64,000 bases of DNA from Tritrichomonas musculus (GCA_039105265.1 JAPFFF010000030.1:186001-250000), one strand, 5' to 3'. Counted from the first letter of the stretch, positions 22,262 through 33,301 are shown. The notes: a model not told the origin generated them from the sequence alone. A program made the numbers and translations.

Positions 22262-23811
22262 GAAAGACCTCCTTGATTGTAATAATTTGATTACTTAAAA
22301 CAAAAAACCTGTCGTTAGTTAGAAATTAAAAAATCATTTCTTTATATTTTTTCCATTGAAATAATTCAATGAGCATATTCAAAATCGAAATATGATTATT
22401 TGTATGAAATAAGCATAAAATAAAAAAAGGATTTGTGTTATCATAATATCAGATAACACTACAATTTATTATATACTAATATATACTAAATGAAATAGTG
22501 AGGGGAGAGAGAGAGAGGAAAAAAAAAAAAAAAAAAAAATATTAAATTTCTTAATAAGATTTTCAGAAAGTAAATGAAAGAATAAAAATGAACAACTATA
22601 ATAACCATTAAATTACTTTATATCGTTTATTGCTAGTTTATGTAACTGGATGAAGAGAAGATATAATATTTTGAAATAAGATTCTATGAAAGCAAATGAA
22701 AGAATAAAAATGAACAACTATAATAACCATTAAATTACTTTATATCGTTTATTGCTAGTTTATGTAACTAGATGAAGAGAAGATATAATATTTTGAAATA
22801 AGATTCTATGAAAGCAAATGAAAGAATAAAAATGAACAACTATAATAACCATTAAATTACTTTATATCGTTTATTGCTAGTTTATGTAACTAGATGAAGA
22901 GAAGATATAATATTTTCATCAAATTGTTCAATTTTCACCACATAAAGGAAAATATCAGGAACTCCAAAATAATAAATAATATACTAAACAATTATATCAT
23001 ATTATTAATATTAAAAATCTTTTCTATTGTAAAATAAATCGATAAAAGATAAAAGAGCCGTTTATAAAAATAAATATTTCAATGCATTCAATATATAATT
23101 ATTTTTATTCAAAATTATACTTTATTCACAAAATATAAAATATGAATTCTATGAAATATAACATTTATATCATATAAAATAAACACTAAATATATGTTTA
23201 ATAATATTATATAAGCAGAATAAAGTTTATATATCCGTATAGTGCATGAATATATTAAAATAAATAAATATGAAATATAATAATAATTAATTCAATAATT
23301 TTTCTATTGACATTCAATATTTTATTATCAATTTTAATTATTTTATTTTTTTTCTGAGAAAATAATATCTCACATTTAATATAGAATTATCTCATAAAAA
23401 ACATTATTAAATTAAAAATGGTGATGACTGATTTGTTAATTAACGTTAAATAATTTCAAATAAGTAATTTTCTTTTATTTTTAGAAAATCAATCAATATT
23501 TGAAGTATCAATATTATCGCGAAAATGACACGCAAATATTAATATACAAGCTACATTAAATGATAATTTGCCTTTTTCACAATATTAGATCAAATATATG
23601 AAATATATATGATAATTTGCATTTCTCAATTTTATACCATTTTTTATTTCATATGGACTTATACATTTTATATTATAATTTTTATAAAAACTTTCTAATT
23701 CTATTTATGATTTATTTAAGTTTTTTTTTCCTCCAAATTTGTCACTTTTTGTGCAAAAAGCACTTTTTGGGAAACTTTTTCAGTATTTGTCACTTTTTGG
23801 GCACTTTTTGT
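22262..23811 (-). repeat. Right arm of the giant inverted repeat
   Basis: Reverse complement of the left arm without the 9216-10572 insertion. The frame at 23617-23901 shares its first 65 residues with one at 8661-8936 simply because both are the same repeat; it is not a gene. Confidence 0.8.
22563..22918. repeat. 122-bp tandem repeat, about three copies (right arm)
   Basis: Inverted counterpart of the array at 11002-11363, with the same three units and the same variant in the outermost one, next to the GAGAGAGAG patch near 22505. Confidence 0.88.
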
Positions 23812-23827
23812 ACAAAAAAACTAGTAC

Positions 23828-23828
<1 letters not shown>

Positions 23829-23888
<60 letters not shown>
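23829..23888. repeat. Poly-A tract (60 A)
   Basis: Sixty consecutive A shortly outside the right end of the giant element. The length may be collapsed or inflated by sequencing. Confidence 0.9.
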
Positions 23889-23889
<1 letters not shown>

Positions 23890-24083
23890 AATAGTTCATA
23901 ATTGAAACTTATAATATTAATTAATGAGAAAAAAATCGCTATCAAAAAGTGAATTTTCAACCAAGTATGACAGCATCATTTCTTTTGAATTTATACATGA
24001 TTGTTTTCAAAACTCAAAACTAATTAAGCATGTCAACTTGGATTTTATTTTTGAAAATGGTGGATTTTATTTGAATTTTGGTT

Positions 24084-24554
24084 AGACTTGTTATTCTCCG
24101 ATTCTCGAGATCGATAATTGATTGACTTTTTGATATCGATACAAAAATATACACAGATTCTCGAGATCGATTTCAGAGAATTTTTTTTCTCAGCTTTTGA
24201 TATCAGAATTTTCATTTAAACTTTTTGATAAAAATATGATCGTATTTTAATCTCAAATAATTCATATAAAAAGAATGTATTTTTTGATTTTAATCTTAAA
24301 ATAAACATCAATACATTATATTATATATTTTTAAATATTATAAAATCACAAATACCAATTATAAAAGAAGATAAATCTGTTTGAGATCTCGAGATCTCGG
24401 TAATTGATATCAAGTTTACAATTATTTTTATATCACATTTCATATCTGATATCTTGATAATCGATAATCTCGATATCAGATTTGTAAACTGATAATCGAG
24501 TATCAGATGCAAAAAAGTGACGTTTTTGATATCGATTCTCAAAATAACAAGTCT
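24084..24554 (-). mobile_element. MULE-type MITE, copy 2 (complete), TSD AATTTTGGTT
   Basis: Terminal inverted repeats AGACTTGTTATT / AATAACAAGTCT bound a 471-bp element flanked by exact 10-bp direct repeats AATTTTGGTT (24074-24083 and 24555-24564). A 9-11-bp duplication is typical of Mutator-like elements. It matches the truncated copy at 4308-4718 in the opposite orientation. The 86-codon frame inside it is not a gene. Confidence 0.78.
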
Positions 24555-24564
24555 AATTTTGGTT

Positions 24565-26560
24565 TTTAAAAAAAAATTCATAAAGAACGTGATATGTTCG
24601 TAAATCTTGAATTCTTCATATAAGATTATATATTTTATGAGATTTGGAAAGTTTTTAATTGAACATTATAATGTATTCGAAAATAATAAATATTATCAAA
24701 AAATTTTCTGATATACAAAGCTTTAATCTTAAATCACTTAAATCATTATAAATAAATAATATAGAAAAATGATTATTTAAAGTTATATCGTTATAAAATA
24801 TAAATGCAATATGTTATTTTTTTTTTTTCTGAACTTTTATACTTCATAAAGCATCAGTTTTGATATATTTCAGTACTTTTATAGTTTTTTTATTTCCTTT
24901 TTTAATTCTTGCATTTCATTTGCAAAAAGAATAATTCATGGTGTAAAATGCCATATTTAAATATTACTCGAAAAAAAAGAGTGGCAGTACATATAATTTA
25001 CGGATTAAAATTTTTTATTGAGGTTATTATATTTTTTTAACATGTTTTATAATATTATATATTTAATTTAATATAATTAATACTAGTTAATTATTAATAT
25101 ATTTACCAATTAATAAATATATATTTTGATTACTTTATGTTTTGTAAATATTTCAAATAATTTTAGCCAAAATAATGAAACATTTTTATATTCTGAATAT
25201 AAACATATAATAACTCATTTATATACTTATAATATTTTTTATATAAGTTTGATAATTATATTATATTTTAATTTTAAAATTAATTTGCTATTTATTATAA
25301 TATATGAAAAATGTTCATATATTATTTTAATTCAAATTTTCACAAAGAATTGAATTTTATATTAAAAAAATTTCAATTTATTTTGTTTAAAACAGTCTTG
25401 TTTTAATTAATTTACTAAAATTTCAAAATAAATCTTAGTCTTTTATCATTAAGTCATATTTATATATATTATTAAATATTAAAATTATGAAAATACGATT
25501 CACAATTAAAAAACTGATATTTGTTTACTTTATTGGATTTAATTGCTAATTAAAGTTGTTTTAAAATAAAAATCACTGATTACATTCTTTATTTATAATG
25601 CTTTTTTTAAATATAATCTTTTTACGATTTTTTTTCAATATTTGATGATTATTATAATATTATCATCATCAAATTAGATATATTACGATTATTAAGATAC
25701 ATTAAAATGATTATTATGATTTATTCATTTTATTCTAGATTGATAATTTAAAAAAAAAATATGAAAAAGCTGATATAACAAAATATAAAATATATCTTAT
25801 TATTTTAATCATATATAAATTTTAATAAAATAAAAAATCTTAATATTATTGGAGATATTATCATATTTTTCATTATCGTATAAAACAAACTTTTGAATTG
25901 ATTATTAATTTAAAAAAATAATTATTTGAAATTTTTAAAATTGAATTAATGCATTAATTTTTAAAACATATAGTATACAATTCTATAAATAATAAACAAA
26001 TTATTATTTTAGAAAATATAAAATATAAAAGCAAAAAATGTTAATTTATATTTAAAATAATTAGTAACAACTAATTTATTAATGATACAATTATTTTATT
26101 TTTTAATAATACATTGAAAAAAAAATCTCATAATTAATTGTATGAGCTTACATAAAATATTTTTAATTCTCAAAAAAAAGTATAGAATTTTTTAAAAAAT
26201 CTATTCAAAAAAAAGACTTTTCTGAGCATAAAATATACGTTAAGTTCTCAATTTTAGCAAATTTTTGATTATTGATTTACAAAATCTACCTAGTCGATTC
26301 CCAATTTTATTAGGGGGATCTTAATGTTTTAATCGAATTAATAAATTGACCTAACGGATCCTATCATTAAACCGTCAATCTTTCTAAATTGAAAAACCTA
26401 AAATATCATAAAATTCTAATGCATTATCATTAATCAGGTTATTTATTTATATTAAACTATTGAGCAAGTATCCGGGGAAACATTTTTTGGTTTTTGTATT
26501 TATTGTAGTTATTGAAATATAAGAGTTTCAAATTGAATAAAGACGTTAAAAAGTTTCACA
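24565..26560. other. Two kilobases of AT-rich spacer
   Basis: Apart from short A/T-only frames (for example 25126-25353, made of Ile/Tyr/Phe/Asn codons) nothing coding is visible. No repeats with recognizable ends were found. Confidence 0.45.
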
Positions 26561-26587
26561 TACTGCCCCTCTGAAAAAAATGAAGAA

Positions 26588-26822
26588 TTTTTGGTATATC
26601 AAAAAAGTTGCACTTTTCAGACAAAATGCTCTCAATTTTTTTTCAATCACTCCTATTCAATTTGAAGACTTTTTTATGATAAAAAATGAGTTGATTTTTT
26701 TATGATTTATTTCCAAAAAACAAGTCAAAATAAGTTCATATATCAATATTATAATAAATAAGATTGAGAGGATTTTGTCCGAAAAGTGTAAAGTTTCTCA
26801 ATATATCGAATTTTTAATGAAA
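26588..26822. repeat. Imperfect palindrome, probable MITE
   Basis: AAAGTTGCACTTTTCAGACA followed by AAATGCTCTCAATTTT is mirrored at 26760-26805 by AGAGGATTTTGTCCGAAAAG followed by TGTAAAGTTTC. Arms of about 55 bases with some mismatches surround a 120-bp loop. No clear target duplication. Confidence 0.5.
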
Positions 26823-27108
26823 ATTTTTGACAACAAAACTTAAAAACCACCATTAAAAACCAGTTTTGGATTTTAAATCTATGGAGGCTATTGTTGACAT
26901 GCTTAAACTAATTAAATAACAAATGATTACAATATTGGAAAATTCACATTTTGGAAAAAAATATAAATTATCAACTTTCAATTTTGGAAAATTCACTTTT
27001 TGATAGCGATTTTTTTCTAATTTCCAATATGGAAATTTGATAATTTAAATTTTTCCAAAATGTGAATTTTCCAATATGGTAATTTATCAATTTTTCCAAT
27101 ATCAATTT

Positions 27109-27114
27109 TCATTT
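27109..27114 (+). promoter_or_regulatory. Candidate initiator (Inr) TCATTT
   Basis: TCATTT fits the trichomonad initiator consensus TCAYTW and lies 24 bases before the kinase-like ATG. Such a short motif is common in A/T-rich DNA. Confidence 0.25.
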
Positions 27115-27134
27115 CAATTTTTTACATTAACTCA

Positions 27135-28226
27135 ATGGGTGGTATGTCACCTGCGAACTTGTTTAGCATGGCCCATAAATCCGGTTTTTGGATAAATAGG
27201 CCACATATTCATCAGGCAAATGCACAAGCCAATTTAAATAATGATGATGATGATGATGATGAAGAGCATGAAGAAGAAGAGCATGAAGAAGAAGAGCATG
27301 AAGAAGAAGAACCAAATTTTTATAATAGTAAATGCAAAGCAAATGAATATATTAAGATTCTTGATGAAAAAATTTATGAAGAATTAAAAATGATTGATGA
27401 AATTGCATTAAGGACAAGTGGAAAAGTTTTAAAAGTATCCTATAATAATAAAATTTATGCATTAAAAATCATGAACTATAGAAAAAGCTCACCAAATAAC
27501 TATTCGGATAATCAAAACTTCATTAAAGAATATGAATTTTTATCTAGTTTGAACCATCCAAACATTTTGAAAACATTTGGCATCTTTTTAGGTAATGAAA
27601 GAAAACCGCCTGCATTACTTTCAGAGTTTTGCCAAATGAATTTGGACGAATTAATGAAAAGCAAAGAACTTTCAAAATTTGAAATTGTTTGTTTAATTTA
27701 TCAAATCATAGAAGCAATGAAATACCTCAATTTCAAAAAAATTATTCATCTAAATTTGAAACCATCAAATATATTGATCCAAAATAATATTAGAGTCAAA
27801 ATTAGTGACTTTAGAATTTCTCAATCAACTAATCATGATTATCATATTAAATCACATGAAATAGGAGAATTAAATTTCAATGCGCCAGAAATTTTTAATG
27901 GTGATTACAATGAAAAATCTGATGTTTATTCTTTTGGGATTTTATTATTCTACATTTTATCAAATGGAAATCTACCCAACAGAAATATTAAAGAGATGAC
28001 AATGGGCAAAAAAGTGGAAATTCCAGATTATTTCACTCAATTTTCTAAAGATTTAATTAATAAATGCTGGAATTTTGATCCAAAAGACAGGCCAAGTTTC
28101 AAAGATATTCTTGATGAATTGATGGTGAAAAAGTATGATTTGGTTGATCTAAATGATTCGGAACTACAAAAGGTCGAATCATTTGTAAAAAAGAAGAAAA
28201 AATCAATTCCACCTTACGAAGAATAA
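27135..28226 (+). CDS. TKL-like pseudokinase with acidic N-terminal repeats
   Basis: The 363-residue protein has an N-terminal segment with Asp/Glu-rich repeats (EHEEEE units, residues 37-59), then a kinase-like fold at about 75-320. The ATP-anchoring lysine is present (YALKIM, K111) as are LKPSN (208-212), APE (250-252) and a DVYSFGILL motif typical of TKL kinases. However, the H-R-D catalytic motif reads H-L-N (205-207), so the catalytic aspartate is replaced by asparagine, and D-F-G reads D-F-R (225-227). The glycine-rich loop is also weak. Phosphotransfer is therefore unlikely; a scaffold or allosteric role is inferred. The frame is intact and ends in TAAATAAA. Confidence 0.8.
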   Translation: MGGMSPANLFSMAHKSGFWINRPHIHQANAQANLNNDDDDDDEEHEEEEHEEEEHEEEEPNFYNSKCKANEYIKILDEKIYEELKMIDEIALRTSGKVLKVSYNNKIYALKIMNYRKSSPNNYSDNQNFIKEYEFLSSLNHPNILKTFGIFLGNERKPPALLSEFCQMNLDELMKSKELSKFEIVCLIYQIIEAMKYLNFKKIIHLNLKPSNILIQNNIRVKISDFRISQSTNHDYHIKSHEIGELNFNAPEIFNGDYNEKSDVYSFGILLFYILSNGNLPNRNIKEMTMGKKVEIPDYFTQFSKDLINKCWNFDPKDRPSFKDILDELMVKKYDLVDLNDSELQKVESFVKKKKKSIPPYEE

Positions 28227-28276
28227 ATAAAAAAGGTCATTTTTTTTTTTTTTTAATTTCTTTGTCAACTATTTAT

Positions 28277-28540
28277 TTAGAAATCTAAGAAAATATTATA
28301 AAGCTTTATATGCATTAACATATCTTTGATGATTGCTTGTAGATCTCTTAGCCTGTCACTAACAAAACATTTCACTTTTACTGGACTTTGTTGAAATAGA
28401 TTATCTTCACAAAAATAATGAAGGCGAGACTGCTCTTTAAAAATCATTGGAATGGATGATGATGTTAAACATACGATAAATATGTCTAAGTAGATAAATA
28501 AAGCACATTTTAAAGTTTTAAATAAAAATATTAAATTCAT
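28277..28540 (-). CDS. Small hypothetical protein with N-terminal hydrophobic segment
   Basis: An ATG-started frame of 87 codons. Residues 2-27 are hydrophobic, like a signal peptide or anchor, followed by a mixed stretch (CLTSSSIPMIFKEQSRLHYFC...) that does not look like random A/T-rich sequence. No family is recognized. It lies just downstream of the broken cyclase and could be a relic or chance frame. Confidence 0.25.
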   Translation of the reverse strand: MNLIFLFKTLKCALFIYLDIFIVCLTSSSIPMIFKEQSRLHYFCEDNLFQQSPVKVKCFVSDRLRDLQAIIKDMLMHIKLYNIFLDF

Positions 28541-28610
28541 AATTTTTTTTTATTAATATATATACCGATATTAAAAAAGAAAAAGTAGAACTAAAATAAA
28601 TAAATTTGAA

Positions 28611-30040
28611 TCAACTTTGAGAATTCTTATCTTGGACCAGATAAGTAATGACCTTTCCACTTTTTATCTCTATTTGACCTCTTTCTTTAATCACAAAAGA
28701 GCCACCATGCACGAGCTCGTACACGCTTCTTGAAATATGGACCTGCATTGGAACTCCGTGATGTTCCATCTGCTGTGCCATATTGATAGCTGGACCCAAA
28801 ATCTCGAAAGTTGGCTTTTCTGTACCGAGCACGCCAGCGACGATAGGACCGCCTGTATTGATTCCGACTCTTATCTGAAGGGAGAGCTGGTATTCCAGCT
28901 GACGAAGGCATTCAATGCTTTCCTGGCCGAATTCGACATTTTCTTTAGCATTGATGTTTGGCTGATTAACCTCAGAAAAAATTCCGCCAGCGCACATTTA
29001 ATAATCGCCGATGCATTTGATTTTTATCGCAGTTTGGTGAGTTGCCAATTTGTTGTCAAGTAGCTTGAACATGTTGTTCAATGTCTGCATTACACCAAGG
29101 CGTAAAAGAGACGATATCTAAGAAGAGAATCGTTGCACTTTGCACAGCAAATGATATGTTTTTCTCACCTTTTTGAACACGGACAACCATTGAAGGCGGC
29201 AATATAGAAGCTAACAACTTGTCACTTTTGGTTATTTCCTCTTGAATCAATGTGTTATGGACCAACATTCTCGTGACGTGTTGCGTCGTCATCACGTAAA
29301 ATTGATTGAATGTAACGCATGACAATTCGAGGTAATTTGTTGTGTTTGTTGGACTGATTGCGGCGGCGATTGTTGCAGCACTGGCAACGACTGGTGTCAT
29401 GTTTTCTGAATAATTAGGAGACGATAAAAAGGTCTTTACATTGGTGCCTATTAGTGATTCTTAATCGACGCTGTAAATGCGTTCAGTTGACTTGTTGGCA
29501 GCCGTTATTATCATCTGATTATTGATAACAATAATCGAATCAGGACGCTATGAAACAACTTCAGTAAAGAACCTTTCATTCCTCGTTGTTGAGTCTTTCC
29601 CTTTATGCGTGAAGTGACCATTTATCAGGGCATGGTTGCGGATATTTATAACCGATGCAAGCATCACGAATCAAAATATAATGTGCCTTAAAATGAAGGT
29701 GCAAATTCATCCAACTTTTTGAGACACTTTTTTTCGTAAAAGTCAATGATTGGAAATGAAACTATCATGACAAAAACAAAGATCGCAGTTAGACTCGCTT
29801 TGTGATCAATGATCCCAAAGACGCAGACTAACGATGTCGTTAACATTGAGGTTGGCCTGAAGAGAAGAGTGATAGACATGATCTTCGCAAAGGCATAAAA
29901 GTATACAATTGCACAAATGTACGTTAAAACGATACATACTATTGAAAAAGTTTTGTCTGCATAGGTTTCAATGCTCATGATAATTCGCGATAAATCTTCT
30001 GACGACATTTGAGGCGCTACGGGGTGAATAAGGTACACAA
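28611..30040 (-). pseudogene. Broken membrane adenylyl/guanylyl cyclase (class III) gene
   Basis: Read on the minus strand, three pieces occur in family order. 29688-30038 has three hydrophobic segments. About 29400-29600 has a PAS-like reading (INNQMIITAANKSTERIYSVD). 29056-29400 plus 28611-28997 is a class III cyclase domain with ILPPSMVVRVQKGE, the metal-site strand ILFLDIVSFTPW, VGINTGGPIVAGVLG and LGPAINMA. Parabasalid cyclases are long proteins of this layout, so the N-terminal half is missing beyond about 30040. A TAA at 28998-29000 replaces a codon before MCAGG, frames change near 29098, and further stops lie in the PAS-like part. It is a decayed host gene; cAMP synthesis from it is excluded. 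Confidence 0.82.
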
Positions 30041-30693
30041 CGAATTATAATTCAAATTTTTTTATTCAAATTGTATCCATTTTTTCATCTTAAAGCATTA
30101 CTTTAAATTAATAATTTGCACATTTTTAAAAATAAAGACTATTCTTATAGATTATATTTTACTTCATTTCATATAATTTATACTTTGCTTTTTTATTTTT
30201 TGATTAATTGAATATTTTACAAATAATAAAATATTCAAATATAACCTAAAATAAAATAAGAATATAATCATTTATTGCTTTCAAACATAATTTTATTTTG
30301 CAATAATATGATTAAAAAATAATATATAGTATTGATATATCTTCTATATTGCGATATATACACAAAAATATTTAAATTTGCATAATAATGATTTTAAATA
30401 TGTATATAATCTGAAATAACTAATATTATAGACAATAAAACTGATATAATGCATTTTAAAATAAAATATACAATTTTTATTCCTTTGAGGAATGAACTTG
30501 AATTTACTTACTCTTATTTAATATATTTAAATAGATATTTTAATATTGAATACATGTATCATTTTAATTTTAATATTATTTTTATTATTTCCTTTGTAAA
30601 TAATGCTATATTTATACTCATACAAATAAAAAGTTGCAACTTTTTGTATCAGATAAAAACTTTTTGTTACTAATCCTCTCTTAAAATTATAAA
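30041..30693. other. AT-rich spacer upstream of the ankyrin-type gene
   Basis: No gene recognized. GTTGCAACTTTTTGTATC near 30630 forms a small hairpin. The 5' part of the cyclase gene does not continue here. Confidence 0.4.
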
Positions 30694-32403
30694 ATGCAAA
30701 ATATTTTTGGAAACGAAGATAAGATTGAAGTATTTTCAAAATTACAACAAAAGTTACGTTTATTAGAGCCACATTCCAGTGATGAAAAACTCAATGAATT
30801 ACTAAATTCAATACCACCTGATTATCTAACACAAAAAGACGATTTGAAGGTTATCTGTGAATTATTCGCACTTTATTCTCGGAGTACTATTATATCTACT
30901 AAGAGCAACTTTATTAAACTATTTGAAAAAATTATGCAACCGATTAAAACCTATTTACAGAACGAGTCTTACTTTTTTTGGAACATTTTTGGAGGCATTT
31001 ATTATTTTAAGCTTTGGATGTACAGAGAAGGCCTCATCACGATTGATCAAATCATTCAATTTTGTCAAAAAACAACAATGAAACATATGATTGAATACTT
31101 TACACCAGAAATCATTGAAAAAGTTCCAGAAATATATGATAAAGAAATAAAATATCTTATTGATAAACCGCTATCAAAAGAGTACATTGAAGATTTGAAA
31201 GAAGTAAGAAAAAAGCATTTTAATTGGCTTCGAAATTCGAGTGATTTCAACGACCAAATATACGAAGAAATCGAGAAGGAATCAATTCGTCTTGCCATCA
31301 AACGAGATGACATTGATTCATTTCAAAAGATTATATCGAACACGAATTTACCAATCAATTCAAGAATTCGAGAATCGATGATTGAAAACTTTCTTCGTTT
31401 TGATGAAGAAACCACTTTAATTGAATATGCCATTCAATTCAATTCAATTAAGATATTTCAATTCTTAGTCATGAATGATGTCACGCTTGATGACTCAATG
31501 ATTTGGAGCAGTGTTTTTAGCAATAATTATGAAATTGTTCATTTTTTAGAAAATAGATTCAATGCACTGTTTCCTTCCATTTGTTTTTGTAATTCGATTT
31601 CATGCTGGAATGATGAAATTAACGAATATATATTAAATAATTATAGTGAGTTTGATTTCTTTCAACAAAGTGAAGTTGAATTGAAAGATAACGATATTTT
31701 GTTGGATATTGTGAGAGAGACCATTTATTATTTGAATTTTTCTTTTTTTGAGAAAATTTTGATTCCCTTTTTTAAACAAAATCAAAAAATTGTTGATGAT
31801 AACATCAATATTTTTTTGTTGTTTTCAACTTCTGAAAATTCATGCTTTTTCTTGCCAAATTTGTTAAAACATCCAAAATGTGATGTGAACTATTTTTATC
31901 AAAAAGTTCAATATTCAATTGTTGGCGGTTCAATGATTGAAGGAAATTTGAAAGCTTTTGAAATGATCGTGAATAATCCTGAGTTTGATGTGAATGGTCC
32001 TTGCAATAGAGCTTTCTCTCCTCTCATTTTTGCGTGTGGCTGTCATTGTGATATGAAAATTGTCGAGATGATTTTTAATCATCCAAAACTAAAAGAAAAT
32101 ATTAAAAATTCTTTTAGAATGGCTGCAATGAAAGGAAATTTTTACGCATTACAATATTTGGTTGATAATTCTGATAACGCTTATACTGATAATTTTTTCT
32201 TGATTCTTTTTTTCACATGTCTTTGCGATCATCATTTATTGATATTAAAAATAATTTTAAAACTTTATTTAAAACTAAACAAACAGACAAACTGTGATGA
32301 TCTAATTGAAGAAATTGACTCAAACTTCTCGAATAATCCTAACTATCGGAATGATTTTAATGAAGATTTTAAAAAAATTTATGAAGAATTAACAAATATG
32401 TGA
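30694..32403 (+). CDS. Divergent ankyrin-repeat (DUF3447-type) protein
   Basis: An intact 569-codon gene. The N-terminal 180 residues are helical and resemble the conserved leading domain of the large trichomonad ankyrin family. From about 190 onward come degenerate ankyrin-like units: RLAIKRDDIDSFQKII, TLIEYAIQFNSIKIFQFLVMND, SPLIFACGCHCDMKIVEMIFNHPKL, and FRMAAMKGNFYALQYLVDNS near the end. These match the pattern of DUF3447/ankyrin proteins present in hundreds of copies in these genomes; the role is protein binding, otherwise unknown. No signal peptide or membrane segment. Confidence 0.75.
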   Translation: MQNIFGNEDKIEVFSKLQQKLRLLEPHSSDEKLNELLNSIPPDYLTQKDDLKVICELFALYSRSTIISTKSNFIKLFEKIMQPIKTYLQNESYFFWNIFGGIYYFKLWMYREGLITIDQIIQFCQKTTMKHMIEYFTPEIIEKVPEIYDKEIKYLIDKPLSKEYIEDLKEVRKKHFNWLRNSSDFNDQIYEEIEKESIRLAIKRDDIDSFQKIISNTNLPINSRIRESMIENFLRFDEETTLIEYAIQFNSIKIFQFLVMNDVTLDDSMIWSSVFSNNYEIVHFLENRFNALFPSICFCNSISCWNDEINEYILNNYSEFDFFQQSEVELKDNDILLDIVRETIYYLNFSFFEKILIPFFKQNQKIVDDNINIFLLFSTSENSCFFLPNLLKHPKCDVNYFYQKVQYSIVGGSMIEGNLKAFEMIVNNPEFDVNGPCNRAFSPLIFACGCHCDMKIVEMIFNHPKLKENIKNSFRMAAMKGNFYALQYLVDNSDNAYTDNFFLILFFTCLCDHHLLILKIILKLYLKLNKQTNCDDLIEEIDSNFSNNPNYRNDFNEDFKKIYEELTNM

Positions 32404-33017
32404 ATAAAATTAGTAAATTTGGTTAGTTTTTTATTTTGCTTTGTTTTGTTTTAATTTCAATTGAATATCATTATGATGAAAAGTAATTATTTATTCAATA
32501 TATCAATGGGTGGAATAAGGAAAGAAAGAGACCTTAATATCATCGGAATACAATAAGGAATGACAAAATATCAAATAGAAAGGCTATGATTAGTTATATT
32601 TTATTCAGTATTCAATGTTTAGCGTGGACCGTTTTTCCATTTATCAATATTAACTTTCATTACGGAAATATATTTTTTTCATCATATGAATCAGAAGTTT
32701 GACATGAATTCATTTGAATACTGTCAGTAATCAGCTTTTTTTCTTATAAAAAATACTTTATCTTCATCCGATATATTTTATTTATTTGTTTTTGTTTATT
32801 TGTATGTTAAGCATATGTTTTTCTCATTCGATTTTTCCTCCCAATTTCATTTTAAAAAATAACAAAAAAATAATGTATCAGAAAATAACCATTTGTAAAA
32901 TCAAATCCCTCCTACTCGCTACAAAAGGTAATTCTCTATTTTAAAGAGAATGTAAAATTATTTTGAAAGTAAACTGCTGATAAAAAAATGAAGAAAATCT
33001 AATTAATGAATAGAAAA
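32404..33017. other. Spacer without recognizable gene
   Basis: A/T-rich with a short G+C-richer patch near 32905-32930 (CCCTCCTACTCGCTAC). I see no coding frame or repeat ends. Confidence 0.4.
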
Positions 33018-33301
33018 TCATTTTGAAATTAATTGCTTAATTTCATGATTATCAAAATAGTCGATTGGCCTTTTTCTATGACTATCCTCAATATTAATGT
33101 TAATATCTTTCTTAATGAGCAGAAATTTTATTATAAAACTTTCCAATTGTTTGACCGAGATTTTGAATGTTATTGAATTATATGATTCTAAATCATTTGG
33201 AAAAATATGATTTTGAATCCATCAATTGATCTTAATTCCGTAGATTGAAAGAAAAATTTAGAAATCAAATTGAGGAATATAAATCTTGTAATTTTGTTTA
33301 C
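33018..33301 (-). pseudogene. C-terminal relic of an ankyrin-like gene
   Basis: On the minus strand the last 67 codons before TGA (33018-33020) read WIQNHIFPNDLESYNSITFK, then KQLESFIIKFLLIKKDININ, then EDSHRKRPIDYFDNHEIKQL. The KKDININIEDSHRKRPIDY part looks like a terminal ankyrin unit. The same frame continues upstream with coding-like sequence (IYIPQFDF, IFLSIYGIKIN) but has stops at 33222-33224 and again about 36 bases further. It is a short remnant of a broken gene. Confidence 0.5.

Larger units (their letters stand above)
8742..23811. mobile_element. Decayed ~15-kb element with giant terminal inverted repeats
   Basis: The ends are inverted copies of each other: ACAAAAAGTGCCC at 8742 matches the reverse complement ending at 23811. 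Similarity continues for about 1.55 kb (left 8742-11660 minus a later insert; right 22262-23811), with shorter matching islands further in. Several AAAAAGTG motifs lie just inside each end, like transposase-binding subterminal repeats. Size and long terminal repeats would suit a Polinton/Maverick-type element, but no polymerase, integrase, ATPase or capsid gene is recognizable, so the family is uncertain. It is clearly broken and old, with many later insertions. No target duplication could be read because both flanks are A-rich. Confidence 0.6.
23924..27022. repeat. Imperfect inverted repeat pair (23924-24060 and 26870-27022)
   Basis: AAAAAAATCGCTATCAAAAAG near 23927 recurs reversed near 27000-27020. 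Further in, AACTAATTAAGCATGTCAAC (24020-24039) and AATGGTGG also recur reversed, in the same order. The pair frames about 2.8 kb containing a complete MULE-type MITE. It may be the ends of an older transposon whose interior is now featureless. Confidence 0.5.

Noticed and set aside
8742-23811. Firm Polinton/Maverick identification
   Set aside because: Size and long inverted ends fit, but no hallmark gene and no 6-bp duplication could be seen, so the family is left open.
23617-23901. 94-codon frame sharing its N-terminus with one at 8661-8936
   Set aside because: Both frames are the two arms of the giant inverted repeat, with A/T-rich codons and an A run as C-terminus. Identity reflects the repeat, not a gene family.
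25126-25353. 75-codon plus-strand frame
   Set aside because: Composed of Ile/Tyr/Phe/Asn codons expected from A/T-rich DNA, with no homology pattern.
28737-29063. 108-codon plus-strand frame opposite the cyclase
   Set aside because: It is antisense to recognizable cyclase motifs and has no domain of its own.
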